Source: Marinoscillum sp. 108 (GTDB lineage: Bacteria; Bacteroidota; Bacteroidia; Cytophagales; Cyclobacteriaceae). From it: DNA of 64,000 bases. The notes under the pieces were generated by a model. It was not told where the DNA came from. It searched no databases and saw only the letters and a program-made list of their open reading frames with translations. A program made the translations under genes and the position numbers. Each line of letters begins with the position of its first letter. Within the stretch, counting starts at the first letter, position 1. The stretch lies in assembly GCF_902506655.1 (NCBI RefSeq), contig NZ_LR734815.1, positions 1-64,000 of the forward strand, given 5' to 3'. Positions 54,105 to 63,978 of the stretch are shown here, in pieces.

Positions 54105-56345
54105 TCACCGACGAATAATGATTCTGTCGGAATAGTGCCTCCCATCACTTATGTACTTCACCAGATAAAGACCCGGACTCAAAGTATCTGGTATCAGCAC
54201 TTGATTGGTACCAGTCGATTGTGTAAAAACGACCCTACCACCCAAATCACAAATCGATGCATTTTGAATATTATTCTTACCAAATGTTATATACTGTCCT
54301 GCACTTACCGGGTTTGGGTAAACCATTGAATGACCACTGTCTACCTTAAGTGGGTCTTCCTGCACCTCTGGTCTCTGAACCTGATCAGGCGTCACCCCCC
54401 AGATAGAGGCAATATCCCAGGCTTCTAAGGACAATAACTCAGTTGGCCCAGTTTCACTAAAAAGGGACAATCCTGTACTTAAAACATTGGTGAATGCCAG
54501 TGAGCTTATGGAAGTCTGATAATCATTAGCAAACACTTCTACCGATGCCTGATCAATGAAAATATGTAAATCAAGCACACTATCCTTAGGGAAATGAATA
54601 GGTGCCACTGACTTGCGCTTATAGGCAAAACTAAACGGCGTGCCTGATCGATCAAGCTCCAATGTGGATGCCGCTGCATCATAAGTAATTTTAACACCTT
54701 TATTATCATCCGATTGGGCGAGGGTTACCCCAAAAACCTGATCTCTGTAACTGACTTTAAAGGATAGTTTCAGCTCATATACGTTCCACTCTGGTTGAAA
54801 CACCGTGACCGGCACAACTCCATCCACCTGCTGATTTGTTATTGAATATTCGTTACTACGGAGTCCTTTCAGCTCCTCAATGGGCTGCTGAATCAGCTGA
54901 AACCCAAATTCATTTTTTACAAGACTCAATGCTCGTGGAATGGATTGATTTCCTTTCCATGGCCGAGTGGGCACATCCCGGGCATACGTCCAGTTGCCCA
55001 TCCATGCCAGCCATACCTTGCGATCATCATCAAAGTCATAGTTTCTAAACGTCTTCCCGGCATAAAAATCATATCCCCAGTCAGCCCAGTTAGCATTTTC
55101 TGTTCTGGTATCATACAGCTCATCAGAAAATACAATGTGATCGATCAACACATGTCCCCATCCGCCTGTGGCCTCATCTACTATCTCAATATGCCCGGTC
55201 TTCCCGATAAATTCACTCACGGACACACCCCGCCATTGCATGATTTCAGTATTGCTGGAACTTGCTATCGACTGTACGACTTCTCCATCTACAACTAACC
55301 TGAAGCCCAATTCATTAGCTGAAGCGCCACCGCCTATTTGAAAATTGATAAACGGTCTACTAATTTCAAATTCTGGGGAAATGAGCTTCCCTGTAGACCC
55401 ATCACCATTCAAAAAACTATTCACCAGACTGCTGCCTGTATATCCCATCACTTCCTGCTGATCAGTGAAGGTACCTGTAGCAGGATTACCTCCAAAAGAT
55501 TCACCCTCCACAGTCCAGTCACCATATCCAGCTTCAAAATCCTCAAACACCTCTCCGCCAACATGACTACCAGTGAAGAAATTCTCCTCCGGGTCGATAC
55601 TAAAAGTGGTGCCATCAAAATCTCCTACCCAAAACTGCATTCGGTTGGGCCCCATACCACATGTCATCACCCATTTAATGTTTTGGGGATCACCATTGAG
55701 TGGTAGCTCAAACAGATCTGGCACTTCCCATATTTCCTTACGAGCGCCATACCCTTCAAAAGTACTTTCGTAATCCCATGATTTGAGATCATCAGAAGTG
55801 TAGATCCGGATACCCCGATCTACAGGTTTCGTGATGACCATAATCCATTTATTTGTTTGCTCATGCCAAAACACTTGTGGATCCCTGAAATCTGGCTCAT
55901 TACTTTCAATGACTGGATTGCCATCATAGTACTCAAATGATCCATGGTTGAGACTGGTAGAAATAGCCTGATGCTGGTAACCTGTGGCATCTTCGTGCAA
56001 GGTGTAAACAGCGATCATAGCAGTATCTTCCGCTGAATTGAATCCAGCAGTGTTCTCTATATCCATCACTACAGACCCAGACCAGTTTCCGAAACCAGAA
56101 GGTGTACCATGAAGTGCATTACTATTGATTTCTTCCCAATGAACCATGTCTTCAGAACGGAGGTGCCCCCACCAAAACAGGTGGTACTTGCCTCCAAATT
56201 TCATAGGCCCATTTGGGTCACCCATGAAACCATTGCGAGGAGATGCGTGATACTGAGGCCGATACATTTCCGTATACATATCCTGCGCACAGAGCTTGCC
56301 TACCACACTCATCAACATCAACAAACGTATAAATATCCTTGTCAT
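54105..56345 (-). CDS. T9SS-exported GH32 enzyme with an inserted jelly-roll domain
   Basis: This 746-residue protein has a signal peptide (ending KLCAQ). GH32 motifs are NGFMGDPNGPMKFGGKYHLF (nucleophile Asp43), PDFRDPQVFW (Asp155) and IWEVPDLF (Glu207, with Val where the family usually has Cys). Residues ~266-408 are an inserted beta-sandwich (FEDFEAGYGDW through HVLIDHIVFSDE) breaking the propeller. The C-domain then has IFIDQASVEVFAND. The tail (~670-746) is a T9SS sorting domain (VYPNPVSAGQYITF through SDRIIIRR). It is probably the surface enzyme that starts fructan breakdown. A 12-bp hairpin precedes it. Confidence 0.9.
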   Translation of the reverse strand: MTRIFIRLLMLMSVVGKLCAQDMYTEMYRPQYHASPRNGFMGDPNGPMKFGGKYHLFWWGHLRSEDMVHWEEINSNALHGTPSGFGNWSGSVVMDIENTAGFNSAEDTAMIAVYTLHEDATGYQHQAISTSLNHGSFEYYDGNPVIESNEPDFRDPQVFWHEQTNKWIMVITKPVDRGIRIYTSDDLKSWDYESTFEGYGARKEIWEVPDLFELPLNGDPQNIKWVMTCGMGPNRMQFWVGDFDGTTFSIDPEENFFTGSHVGGEVFEDFEAGYGDWTVEGESFGGNPATGTFTDQQEVMGYTGSSLVNSFLNGDGSTGKLISPEFEISRPFINFQIGGGASANELGFRLVVDGEVVQSIASSSNTEIMQWRGVSVSEFIGKTGHIEIVDEATGGWGHVLIDHIVFSDELYDTRTENANWADWGYDFYAGKTFRNYDFDDDRKVWLAWMGNWTYARDVPTRPWKGNQSIPRALSLVKNEFGFQLIQQPIEELKGLRSNEYSITNQQVDGVVPVTVFQPEWNVYELKLSFKVSYRDQVFGVTLAQSDDNKGVKITYDAAASTLELDRSGTPFSFAYKRKSVAPIHFPKDSVLDLHIFIDQASVEVFANDYQTSISSLAFTNVLSTGLSLFSETGPTELLSLEAWDIASIWGVTPDQVQRPEVQEDPLKVDSGHSMVYPNPVSAGQYITFGKNNIQNASICDLGGRVVFTQSTGTNQVLIPDTLSPGLYLVKYISDGRHYSDRIIIRR

Positions 56346-56366
56346 AATTGGGATTTAAATGAAACA

Positions 56367-56394
56367 AGTGGCCGTGCCAGGCGGCACGGCCACT
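56367..56394 (-). terminator. Strong intra-operon hairpin between DUF4960 and GH32 genes
   Basis: A perfect 12-bp GC-rich stem pairs AGTGGCCGTGCC (56367-56378) with GGCACGGCCACT (56383-56394) around AGGC. Only a short T-poor stretch follows on the minus strand. It sits between the SusC/SusD/DUF4960 group and the enzyme genes, where partial termination would favour the abundant binding and transport proteins. Confidence 0.65.
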
Positions 56395-56405
56395 CTCAAA
56401 AATGT

Positions 56406-57683
56406 TTATTCTTCCAGGGCCTTATCAGCCAGATACAGCAAGCTGTTTTTTGTGAGAGAAGGAATATTATCATTGTTGCTAACATCACCTACATACCAGT
56501 CGTATGTACCGCCCAAAATGGCAATCACGGTTCCCTTATTACCACTTGCAGTCCATTCCACCATTTGAGGCTCATTTTGACCACAATTTTCTACCAAAAT
56601 GGATGCTCCTGTCATTTCTTCAAAGGCCGCGCGACGATCATCCAATGGATCAGTATCACCATTTGGCGCCCAAGGCCCAAAGTTGAGGTTGTATTGGTTA
56701 GATCTGTTTTTCTTCTGAGTGCCCGACTCCAGGGTGATAAAAAATGGCGCAGCGCATCCTTCATCAGTGCTCGTCACAATGCCGTTAAACAAAGGGCTAG
56801 AGGTTTCTCCTGCCCATCTTACTCCCCAGGCTCCGTCAGTAGCGCCTTCATCCACTGCCAACCCTCCAAAGGAATTGTTGGGAGCAAGGTCAGCGGAAGC
56901 CACTGCACCAATTTCGTCTACCATTGCTCCAGCGAAGTTGCCCAAAAACAGGTTACCCCCTGCTTCGTAATAGGCCTTGATAGCAGCTACAAAATCGGCG
57001 GACAAAGTCTCACAAGGCGTATCAAACCCAATCCCTGATTCCATCAGCAGGCAGTGATTTGAATTGTTTGGAAACTGAGCGACTTCACCGCCCCACCAGC
57101 CTCCGTCAAACTGAATCCATACGGCATGATACCCACTAAGGTCGGCACCACCTGCCACATCTTCAATGGAGTGATAGGCCACCTCGGTAGTGGAAGAAGG
57201 CATACTCTCTGCAAACCACGTAGCTGCCTCCTGATCATCATTGAGATCAAAGTCAGAGCCATCCAGGGCATCCCAGGAAGCTGCAGTATTCTCTGCCGCC
57301 ACACCTACGAAAGCAATCTTCCTCAAATCCGCCTGTGAAATAGAAACCGTATACGCTACGGAAATGCTACCGGACTTGTCAGTGACAGTATAAACCACAG
57401 GTTCAGTAAAATCAACCGCCGTGCCAGACTCGGGACTTACACTCGCCCCCTCAGACACGGATACTACCGGAGTGACCGCTGTAATATCTGCTGCCGCCGG
57501 CAACTCCAGCGTAACCGTTTTATCTGCTTCATCAATAGATCCACTAATATCGTCTACCACGAAACTGATCATAAATGCATCACCAGGGGTGACTTCCTCA
57601 TCCTTACATGAGATTACCATCATAGTAGCTGCTGCCAAGAGCAAAGCCACCAAAAACTTCATATTTGTCTTCATCATCTTCAT
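56406..57683 (-). CDS. DUF4960 surface glycan-binding lipoprotein (levan locus type)
   Basis: This 425-residue protein has a lipoprotein signal ending in MVISC (Cys26); in-frame ATG codons at 57674 and 57662 are other possible starts. An N-terminal DUF5018-like Ig domain lies at ~35-115 (VTLELPAAADITAVTPVVSV). The DUF4960 domain (~120-425) has YHAVWIQFDGGWWGGEVAQF, GGNLFLGNFAG and TVIAILGGTYDWYVGD. DUF4960 proteins occupy the surface levan-binding position in the Bacteroides levan locus. It lies 27 bp after susD, matching that order, so fructan binding is likely. Confidence 0.88.
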   Translation of the reverse strand: MKMMKTNMKFLVALLLAAATMMVISCKDEEVTPGDAFMISFVVDDISGSIDEADKTVTLELPAAADITAVTPVVSVSEGASVSPESGTAVDFTEPVVYTVTDKSGSISVAYTVSISQADLRKIAFVGVAAENTAASWDALDGSDFDLNDDQEAATWFAESMPSSTTEVAYHSIEDVAGGADLSGYHAVWIQFDGGWWGGEVAQFPNNSNHCLLMESGIGFDTPCETLSADFVAAIKAYYEAGGNLFLGNFAGAMVDEIGAVASADLAPNNSFGGLAVDEGATDGAWGVRWAGETSSPLFNGIVTSTDEGCAAPFFITLESGTQKKNRSNQYNLNFGPWAPNGDTDPLDDRRAAFEEMTGASILVENCGQNEPQMVEWTASGNKGTVIAILGGTYDWYVGDVSNNDNIPSLTKNSLLYLADKALEE

Positions 57684-57710
57684 TTGTTCGTTAATTGGTT
57701 TGGTTATTTA

Positions 57711-59444
57711 TCAGTTATATCCTTTGTTCTGTAGGTACCTGCCATTGCTCAGATTGATCTGCTGCTGCGGAATGGGCAAATACTCGTGTTTTCCTGCTTC
57801 AAACTGCGCGGATTGCAGGTATTCTCTTTTTGATTTTTCGGCACTGAAATACTCGTTGATTTCCTGAGCGGCTACTCCCCACCTTACCAAATCAAAGAAT
57901 CGGTGTCCCTCCATGGCTAGTTCAAGGCGCCTCTCCCATCTGAGCGCCTGGCGAGCGAATGTCTGTGTCCAGGCAGAGCCATCATAAAGAGCCACATTGT
58001 AATTGGAAAGAGGTGCACCATTAGCATATTGGAGCAATTCGGTGCTATTAATGGCCCGTTGCCTGATTTGATTAATAATCGGCAATGCTTCCCCTTGTCT
58101 ACCGAGTTCTATCAATGCTTCTGCTTTCCACAAGAGCACATCGGCGAACCTGATCAGAATGGTATTTTTAGAGCTAGACATAAATGGAGGAATCCGCTCA
58201 AAGCATTCACAATTGGGTGACACGTTTTCCTTTAGCGAGGAATAAGGACCATAAATGCCCGGCTGACGTGCCCACTCATCTTCAGTATAAATAATGGAAG
58301 TCTCATACTTCCAGGGCTTCTCAGGTTGTGCCACCGTGTGGTCTAACCTCGGATCAACAGTTTCTGAAGACAAATCCAAATCGTTCTCATTAAAAGCGTC
58401 AAACATCGGGAGTCCGGATTCATCTGTTTTGAAGCTATTAACCAAATTTTGACTCGGTATATGAAACCAGCAACAACCCAATTCGGTGCTCATAGGATTA
58501 TTGAGCATAGATGAAAAATCAATATTCCCGGTGGTTGTGCCATCATCATGAGACCGCTGGATGGCCCAGACGGATTCGGTACCATTTTCAAATTCCCAGA
58601 GGAAAGGATTGGCAAAATCTGACTCCAGACTATATTGACCTGATCCGATTACCTCGTCCACCAGTGTGACCACTTCTTCCAGTTTTTCGGCATTGACGGC
58701 AACTACCTGATGGTCTTCATTTTGCTCATAGGCCTGATACAGGAGTACTTTAGCCAGATAAGCCTTGGCAGTGAATTTGTTGGGCCTGCCAGCATCTGTC
58801 TGACTTTCTGGCAAGCCACTAGCCGCTGCCCTAAACTCTGCAGCCACCAAATCCCATAGCTCCTGATCGGTATAAACGGTATTGGAAATGGCCTCAATCT
58901 CTTCTACCGATGCCTGCTCATCTATCCATGGGATGTGCTTGAAAAGTATCTTGAGATCAAAATAGTAATGTCCCCGCAAAAACCTCATCTCAGCGATTCG
59001 CTGACTTTTCTTAGGATACGCAGTTTCATCCACATCCTGCAACCTTCTGAGGGCATTGTTTACTCTGGAAATAGCCGTGTATTGCCTTTCCCACTTTTTA
59101 TTATCCAAGTCACCTAACACCGATGGCGCATATGCACTCATATCCGGCTGGATGGTGGAAAAAACCTCCATGGCATGATAGATAGAAATATCAGCCGGTC
59201 CATCACCACCTTTGTAGGCATCTCCTGATCGAAGATCTCCCCATGGCCACAGCATATTGGGCACGGTATAATGATCGTTGCCCAGCATAGCGTATGCCGC
59301 GATCACCAGTCCATCGATATTTTCCGGTGAATTGAGGGCTTCATCCCCTATCACTCCCTGGGGGCTTACTTCGAGAAAATCACTACATGAGATGCCAGTA
59401 ATGGCAACCAGTAGTATGAGAAGGTATCTTTGTATCAATTTCAT
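57711..59444 (-). CDS. susD: SusD/RagB-family glycan-binding lipoprotein (fructan locus)
   Basis: This 577-residue protein has a lipoprotein signal ending in ITGISC (Cys20) followed by SDFLEVSPQG, usual for SusD. The fold is shown by YTAISRVNNALRRLQD, AEMRFLRGHYYFDLKILF and the C-terminal LIRFADVLLWKAEALIELGR with ALRWERRLELAMEGHRFFDL. It caps the fructan SusC. It lies 25 bp downstream of susC in the operon. Confidence 0.93.
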   Translation of the reverse strand: MKLIQRYLLILLVAITGISCSDFLEVSPQGVIGDEALNSPENIDGLVIAAYAMLGNDHYTVPNMLWPWGDLRSGDAYKGGDGPADISIYHAMEVFSTIQPDMSAYAPSVLGDLDNKKWERQYTAISRVNNALRRLQDVDETAYPKKSQRIAEMRFLRGHYYFDLKILFKHIPWIDEQASVEEIEAISNTVYTDQELWDLVAAEFRAAASGLPESQTDAGRPNKFTAKAYLAKVLLYQAYEQNEDHQVVAVNAEKLEEVVTLVDEVIGSGQYSLESDFANPFLWEFENGTESVWAIQRSHDDGTTTGNIDFSSMLNNPMSTELGCCWFHIPSQNLVNSFKTDESGLPMFDAFNENDLDLSSETVDPRLDHTVAQPEKPWKYETSIIYTEDEWARQPGIYGPYSSLKENVSPNCECFERIPPFMSSSKNTILIRFADVLLWKAEALIELGRQGEALPIINQIRQRAINSTELLQYANGAPLSNYNVALYDGSAWTQTFARQALRWERRLELAMEGHRFFDLVRWGVAAQEINEYFSAEKSKREYLQSAQFEAGKHEYLPIPQQQINLSNGRYLQNKGYN

Positions 59445-59469
59445 CTCTTATTTGATTAAGGTGTTTTTG

Positions 59470-62400
59470 TTAAAATCCTAGACTTAAACCAGCGGTATAA
59501 ATGGTCGGAATTGGAAATGCATAATTTGGGTTTTCTGGATCCGGTGCCGTAAAGCCTTTGCTCTTGAGGGTGAGCAGGTTTTGACCCTGCACAAATACTC
59601 TCGCCTTTCTCATTCCAAGCCGATCTAGTGTCGATTGTGGCAAACTGTAGCCTATCTGTAGGTTTCGAAGTTTCAGGTAGGAGGCGTTTTCTATGAAATA
59701 GGTGGACACTCTACCTTCGTTATTATTGTCGACTATGGTAAGTCTGGGAATGTCAGAGTCCTGATTGGTAGGAGACCAAGCATCCAGTGTGCGCTCTCCC
59801 CAGTTGGTACCGGGCCACAAGGAGGCAAAATCCGTATAGGTCTTATAGCTATTGTAATACTCTATTCCGGTGACACCTTGCGCAAATACGGTGAATGAAA
59901 AGTTGCCGTACGTCGCATTGATATTGAGCCCATAGGATAAAGCAGGATCAGCTACCCCAATGAACGTTTGATCCTCATTGTTAATCACATTGTCTCCATT
60001 TAGGTCTTTGTATCGGATCCGGCCCAACCCTTTTCCAGGCTGACTGGCATGACTGTCCACCTCTCCCTGAGTCTGAAACAGCCCATCGGCTACATATCCA
60101 TAGATAGAATTGACAGAGCGTCCTACCAGCGTCTCACCCAAAAGCTCTATTTTGGCATCGTTTGGTACTGCCCCGCTCAACGGGGTACGAATAAACAAGC
60201 TCTCGGGCATGCTCACCACCTCATTGGTCAGTGAAGCCACATTACCAGACACATCAAAAGCCAGCTTTCCTATATGATCTTCATAAGTAAGGATAGCTTC
60301 TAAACCTTGATTTCTGATGGTGCCGCCATTTACAAACTGTCCGCTTGCTTCACCCACAGCTGACAAAAGGGTGCGGAAATAAAGAATATCGCTCGTCTCT
60401 TTGATGAAATAATCCACCGATCCTGAGAACTTTCGCAAGACATAATCCATTCCAAAATCCCACTGTGTGGTCGTCTCCCACTTAAGGTTGTCATTGGCTT
60501 GCTGATTGGTGATATAACCAGAAGGAAGCTCTCCCATGTCAGCTCCGGCTATGTCATAGGCCGTGCCCAGCGCCGGTCGGTAGCTTGGAGGATTTGGATT
60601 ATCCCAAATAGCATCTTCTTTTCCGTAGACAGGTCTGTAAATATTATACACCGCCAATGGATCGATCTCCTGGTTACCATTTTGCCCCCAACTAGCCCGT
60701 AGTTTTATATCTACAGGAGTGGCTATTAAACTTTTGAAAAACTCCTCGTTACTGAGTCTCCACCCAACAGATGCTGCGGGAAAATTCCCATACCGGTTAT
60801 TAGCTCCAAACCGTGATGATCCATCTCGTCTGATCGTGAATGATGCGAGGTATTTATCCTGAAGGCTGTAATCAAACTTACCAAAGAAAGACATCAGGGC
60901 CCACCGGTTTCCACCTCCACTATTCAATTGATTCTCTGCACCAGCGCCCAGATAAGCGTAGTTTGGATCTTCACTTATATAGCCTTCCCTTGAGGCGTTG
61001 AACCATTCCTGAGCGTATTTGATCTGTTCTGTTCCAGCCAGAAACTTCAACGATTGATTCTGTAGGTTTAGGTCATATGTAGCTGTGTTGGTCCAGATCC
61101 AGTTGCCACCGACACTGGTGTTATTGGCCACCATATTGTCCGGCTCAGACAAGAATCCGGAAACGTATCTTTTCCTAATTGATCGATTATAAAACAAGCT
61201 ATAGTCAACCCCAAAGTTCGTTTTGAACTGTAAGTTTTTTACTGGATTGATCGCTACATAGGCATTGCCAAAGGGCCTCACAAACTTGTAGCGGTTTTGC
61301 TTATTGTCTTCGATTAGCCGGACAGGATTTTGACGGTCTGTCATTCCAGACACGGGGCCTCCCCAACCTCCTGCTTCGGTATGTACTGGCACAATCGGGT
61401 GCTGTACAAGTGAGGTAAATAATATCTCCCCGGCATTGATCTGAGTTTCTTCCTGATAGGTGACCTGGAAATTTTCCCCAACAGTGATCAGATCATTCAG
61501 GAAACTGAAACTCGAATTGAATCGAGTATTTATCCGTTCGAAATTTGATTCCTTTATGGTCCCGTCGTTATCGAAATACCCCACGGAAAACATCATGCTT
61601 CCATTCTCTGATCCTTTGGAAATCCTGAGGTTATAAGATTGAATCACTGATGGTTGAGAAACCTCATCAAACCAGTCCGTATCGGCCGGGCGCATGGTCT
61701 GTTTGGCATCCAGGTACTCATTGTAGGTAATACCCCCAAGTGCTGGATTGTTGAGGTCTCCATTCCAGGAGTAGTTATAGATGGGGCTCGTAGGCTTAAG
61801 ACCCGCGTTGACAGAGGCCTGCCAAAAGACCTTGCCTCGCTGATAGGTATTGAGTGGGTTCAGCTTAGTGGTGTACTGCTGTAGTGACCATGAAGCATCG
61901 AAATCGATCTGAGCTTCCTTGCTTTTCCCTCTTTTGGTGGTAATGATGATCACGCCATTAGCCGCCCGAGCCCCATAGATACTTGCTGAAGCGGCATCCT
62001 TAAGCACCTGAATAGATGCGATATCAGCTGGATTAATTTCGTGCATTCCAGCTTTGGAGGGCACTCCGTCTATGATATATAAGGGATCATTGTTGTTGAG
62101 TGTGCCATTCCCCCTAATTCTAACAGTAGCTCCTGAACCAGGCGAACCATCAGACGTAATAGAGACGCCTGGCACTCGCCCTTGTATATTTTTCATGATA
62201 TTTCCCGGTGGGAGGTCCTTCACTTCCTCGAGATCAACCACTGCCACGGATCCGGTCAGATCCTTCCTCCTTTCACTGGTATAGCCCACGACCACCACTT
62301 CCTCCAGGGCTGTCACATCAAACCCAAGCGTCAGATTAATGACGGAGCGATCGCCTACCTTCACCTCCTTTGGCTCATAGCCAATAAATGAAACCACTAA

Positions 62401-62604
62401 TATATCGGCTTCAGAGGCCTCCAATTGAAAGGTACCATTGACATCCGTAATCGTTCCGCTGGAGGTTCCTTTTATCTGCACTGATGCCCCAGGCAAACCC
62501 TCTCCGGTTTCCTCATCGGTGATGGTACCCGATATTATCTTCTGTTGGGCACTAGCCAGCATACCCGTCAGTAATAATAAAAATGTCAAAATCTTCTTCA
62601 TCAT
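59470..62604 (-). CDS. susC: SusC/RagA-family TonB-linked outer membrane transporter (fructan locus)
   Basis: This 1044-residue protein has a signal peptide ending in LASAQ. A carboxypeptidase-regulatory-like domain at ~22-95 (ISGTITDEETGEGLPGASV) is followed by the TonB-box region EEVVVVGYTSERRKD. The plug (NIQGRVPGVSITSDG, IQVLKDAASASIYGARAANG) and a long barrel end at PTIYTAGLSLGF. It imports fructo-oligosaccharides. Its start is immediately adjacent (zero gap) to the MFS porter stop, so it is transcribed with that gene. Confidence 0.94.
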   Translation of the reverse strand: MMKKILTFLLLLTGMLASAQQKIISGTITDEETGEGLPGASVQIKGTSSGTITDVNGTFQLEASEADILVVSFIGYEPKEVKVGDRSVINLTLGFDVTALEEVVVVGYTSERRKDLTGSVAVVDLEEVKDLPPGNIMKNIQGRVPGVSITSDGSPGSGATVRIRGNGTLNNNDPLYIIDGVPSKAGMHEINPADIASIQVLKDAASASIYGARAANGVIIITTKRGKSKEAQIDFDASWSLQQYTTKLNPLNTYQRGKVFWQASVNAGLKPTSPIYNYSWNGDLNNPALGGITYNEYLDAKQTMRPADTDWFDEVSQPSVIQSYNLRISKGSENGSMMFSVGYFDNDGTIKESNFERINTRFNSSFSFLNDLITVGENFQVTYQEETQINAGEILFTSLVQHPIVPVHTEAGGWGGPVSGMTDRQNPVRLIEDNKQNRYKFVRPFGNAYVAINPVKNLQFKTNFGVDYSLFYNRSIRKRYVSGFLSEPDNMVANNTSVGGNWIWTNTATYDLNLQNQSLKFLAGTEQIKYAQEWFNASREGYISEDPNYAYLGAGAENQLNSGGGNRWALMSFFGKFDYSLQDKYLASFTIRRDGSSRFGANNRYGNFPAASVGWRLSNEEFFKSLIATPVDIKLRASWGQNGNQEIDPLAVYNIYRPVYGKEDAIWDNPNPPSYRPALGTAYDIAGADMGELPSGYITNQQANDNLKWETTTQWDFGMDYVLRKFSGSVDYFIKETSDILYFRTLLSAVGEASGQFVNGGTIRNQGLEAILTYEDHIGKLAFDVSGNVASLTNEVVSMPESLFIRTPLSGAVPNDAKIELLGETLVGRSVNSIYGYVADGLFQTQGEVDSHASQPGKGLGRIRYKDLNGDNVINNEDQTFIGVADPALSYGLNINATYGNFSFTVFAQGVTGIEYYNSYKTYTDFASLWPGTNWGERTLDAWSPTNQDSDIPRLTIVDNNNEGRVSTYFIENASYLKLRNLQIGYSLPQSTLDRLGMRKARVFVQGQNLLTLKSKGFTAPDPENPNYAFPIPTIYTAGLSLGF

Positions 62605-63978
62605 TTAGTTGTTAAGGTTTAATGAATGTTGTGCAGATGACACAGCTACTGTTTCGTCTCCTGCTTCTATTTCTTCAAGTGATTTCCCTTTGGTTTCAGG
62701 CATGGCCTTCCAAACAAATAATAATTGGAGTATCATCATTGAAGTGAAAATCAAGAAGGTATTAGATGGTCCTATGTGTTTGGTGATGTATGGGAAGATC
62801 AGTGCCACTGCTGCTGCAAGTATCCAATGGGTAAAGCTGCCTAAAGCCTGACCTGCAGCACGCACCTTATTGGGGAATATCTCTGAAATGAATACCCAGA
62901 TAACCGCCCCTTGAGAAAAAGCAAAAAAGGCGATATAAATAAAGAAATAGATAGAAATACTCCCGAAATCTCTGATGTAGAACGACCAGGATATTAACCC
63001 CAATGTGATAATAAGGCCGAAAGATCCTACGAGCATGAGAAAACGCCTCCCAAACCGATCAATAAATGCCAGAGCCAGTAACGTAAAGCAGAAGTTAACC
63101 ACCCCAATCCCGATCGTGGAAATCAACGAGCCAGACTTGCCCATTTCGGCCATCTCAAATATTCGAGGAGCGTAGTAAATGATGGCATTGATGCCTGACA
63201 GCTGATTGAAAAACGCAAAACACACGACCAGAAATATTTGGGTCTTATACTTGGTGTTCCATAGCGATTGTCTTTCCTCTTTACCTATGGATGAATTTAA
63301 TATGGAATTGATCTCAGCCTCTACCAGATTGTGGTCGCGAATGGATAGTAATATATCTCGTGCCTCATCCACTTTGCCTTGCTTCACGATTAGCCAACGT
63401 GGACTTTTCGGAACAAAAAGCACCGCAAACAGGAAGATCAGTGCCGGAATCGCTTCTACCCCAAGCATCCATCGCCAGGCCATTTCACCCATATCTGCCA
63501 ACCCGTAGTTAGATAGATAGGCGATCAGTATGCCAAAAACGATATTGAACTGAAAGAGCGCCACCAACTTCCCCCTGGATCTGGCGGGAGCGATCTCTGA
63601 GATATACAGGGGAGCCGTCACCGAGCTCACGCCCACACCTATCCCACCCATAAATCTAAAAAACAAAAAGAGGTTCCAATCAGTCGCTAATGCCGAGCCT
63701 ACCGCCGAAATCCAGTACAGCACGGCAATCCAAAACAATGAATACTTACGACCTAGCCGCTCTGAGGGTATACCACCGAACAACGCACCTATCACAGTAC
63801 CTATTAATGCTATAGAGACTGTAAAGCCATGCTGAATAGCAGTAAGCCCCCATATGCGCTGAACTTCCTGCTCAGCTCCCGATATTACGGCTGTATCAAA
63901 CCCAAAGAGAAATCCGCCCAGAGCAACTACTATAGCATAGGTAAGGATACGCACATCGTTCTTCTCAAAAACTTTCAT
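62605..63978 (-). CDS. MFS sugar porter, probable fructose importer
   Basis: This 457-residue inner-membrane protein has 12 hydrophobic segments. Sugar-porter signatures are GFLFGFDTAVISGAE near the N-terminus, RLGRKYSLF after helix 2, VPKSPRWLIVKQGK in the central loop, QLSGINAIIYYAPRIF in helix 7, and PETKGKSLEEIE after helix 12. It should bring fructose made by the periplasmic GH32 enzymes into the cytoplasm for fructokinase. It is the first visible gene of the fructan operon; its promoter lies beyond the right edge. The last 22 bases of the window show no feature. Confidence 0.9.
   Translation of the reverse strand: MKVFEKNDVRILTYAIVVALGGFLFGFDTAVISGAEQEVQRIWGLTAIQHGFTVSIALIGTVIGALFGGIPSERLGRKYSLFWIAVLYWISAVGSALATDWNLFLFFRFMGGIGVGVSSVTAPLYISEIAPARSRGKLVALFQFNIVFGILIAYLSNYGLADMGEMAWRWMLGVEAIPALIFLFAVLFVPKSPRWLIVKQGKVDEARDILLSIRDHNLVEAEINSILNSSIGKEERQSLWNTKYKTQIFLVVCFAFFNQLSGINAIIYYAPRIFEMAEMGKSGSLISTIGIGVVNFCFTLLALAFIDRFGRRFLMLVGSFGLIITLGLISWSFYIRDFGSISIYFFIYIAFFAFSQGAVIWVFISEIFPNKVRAAGQALGSFTHWILAAAVALIFPYITKHIGPSNTFLIFTSMMILQLLFVWKAMPETKGKSLEEIEAGDETVAVSSAQHSLNLNN

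Noticed and set aside
56109-57038. Open frame of 309 codons on the plus strand
   Set aside because: It is antisense across the junction of the GH32 and DUF4960 genes, has no recognisable domain, and its protein is rich in His, Cys and Arg as expected of a shadow frame.
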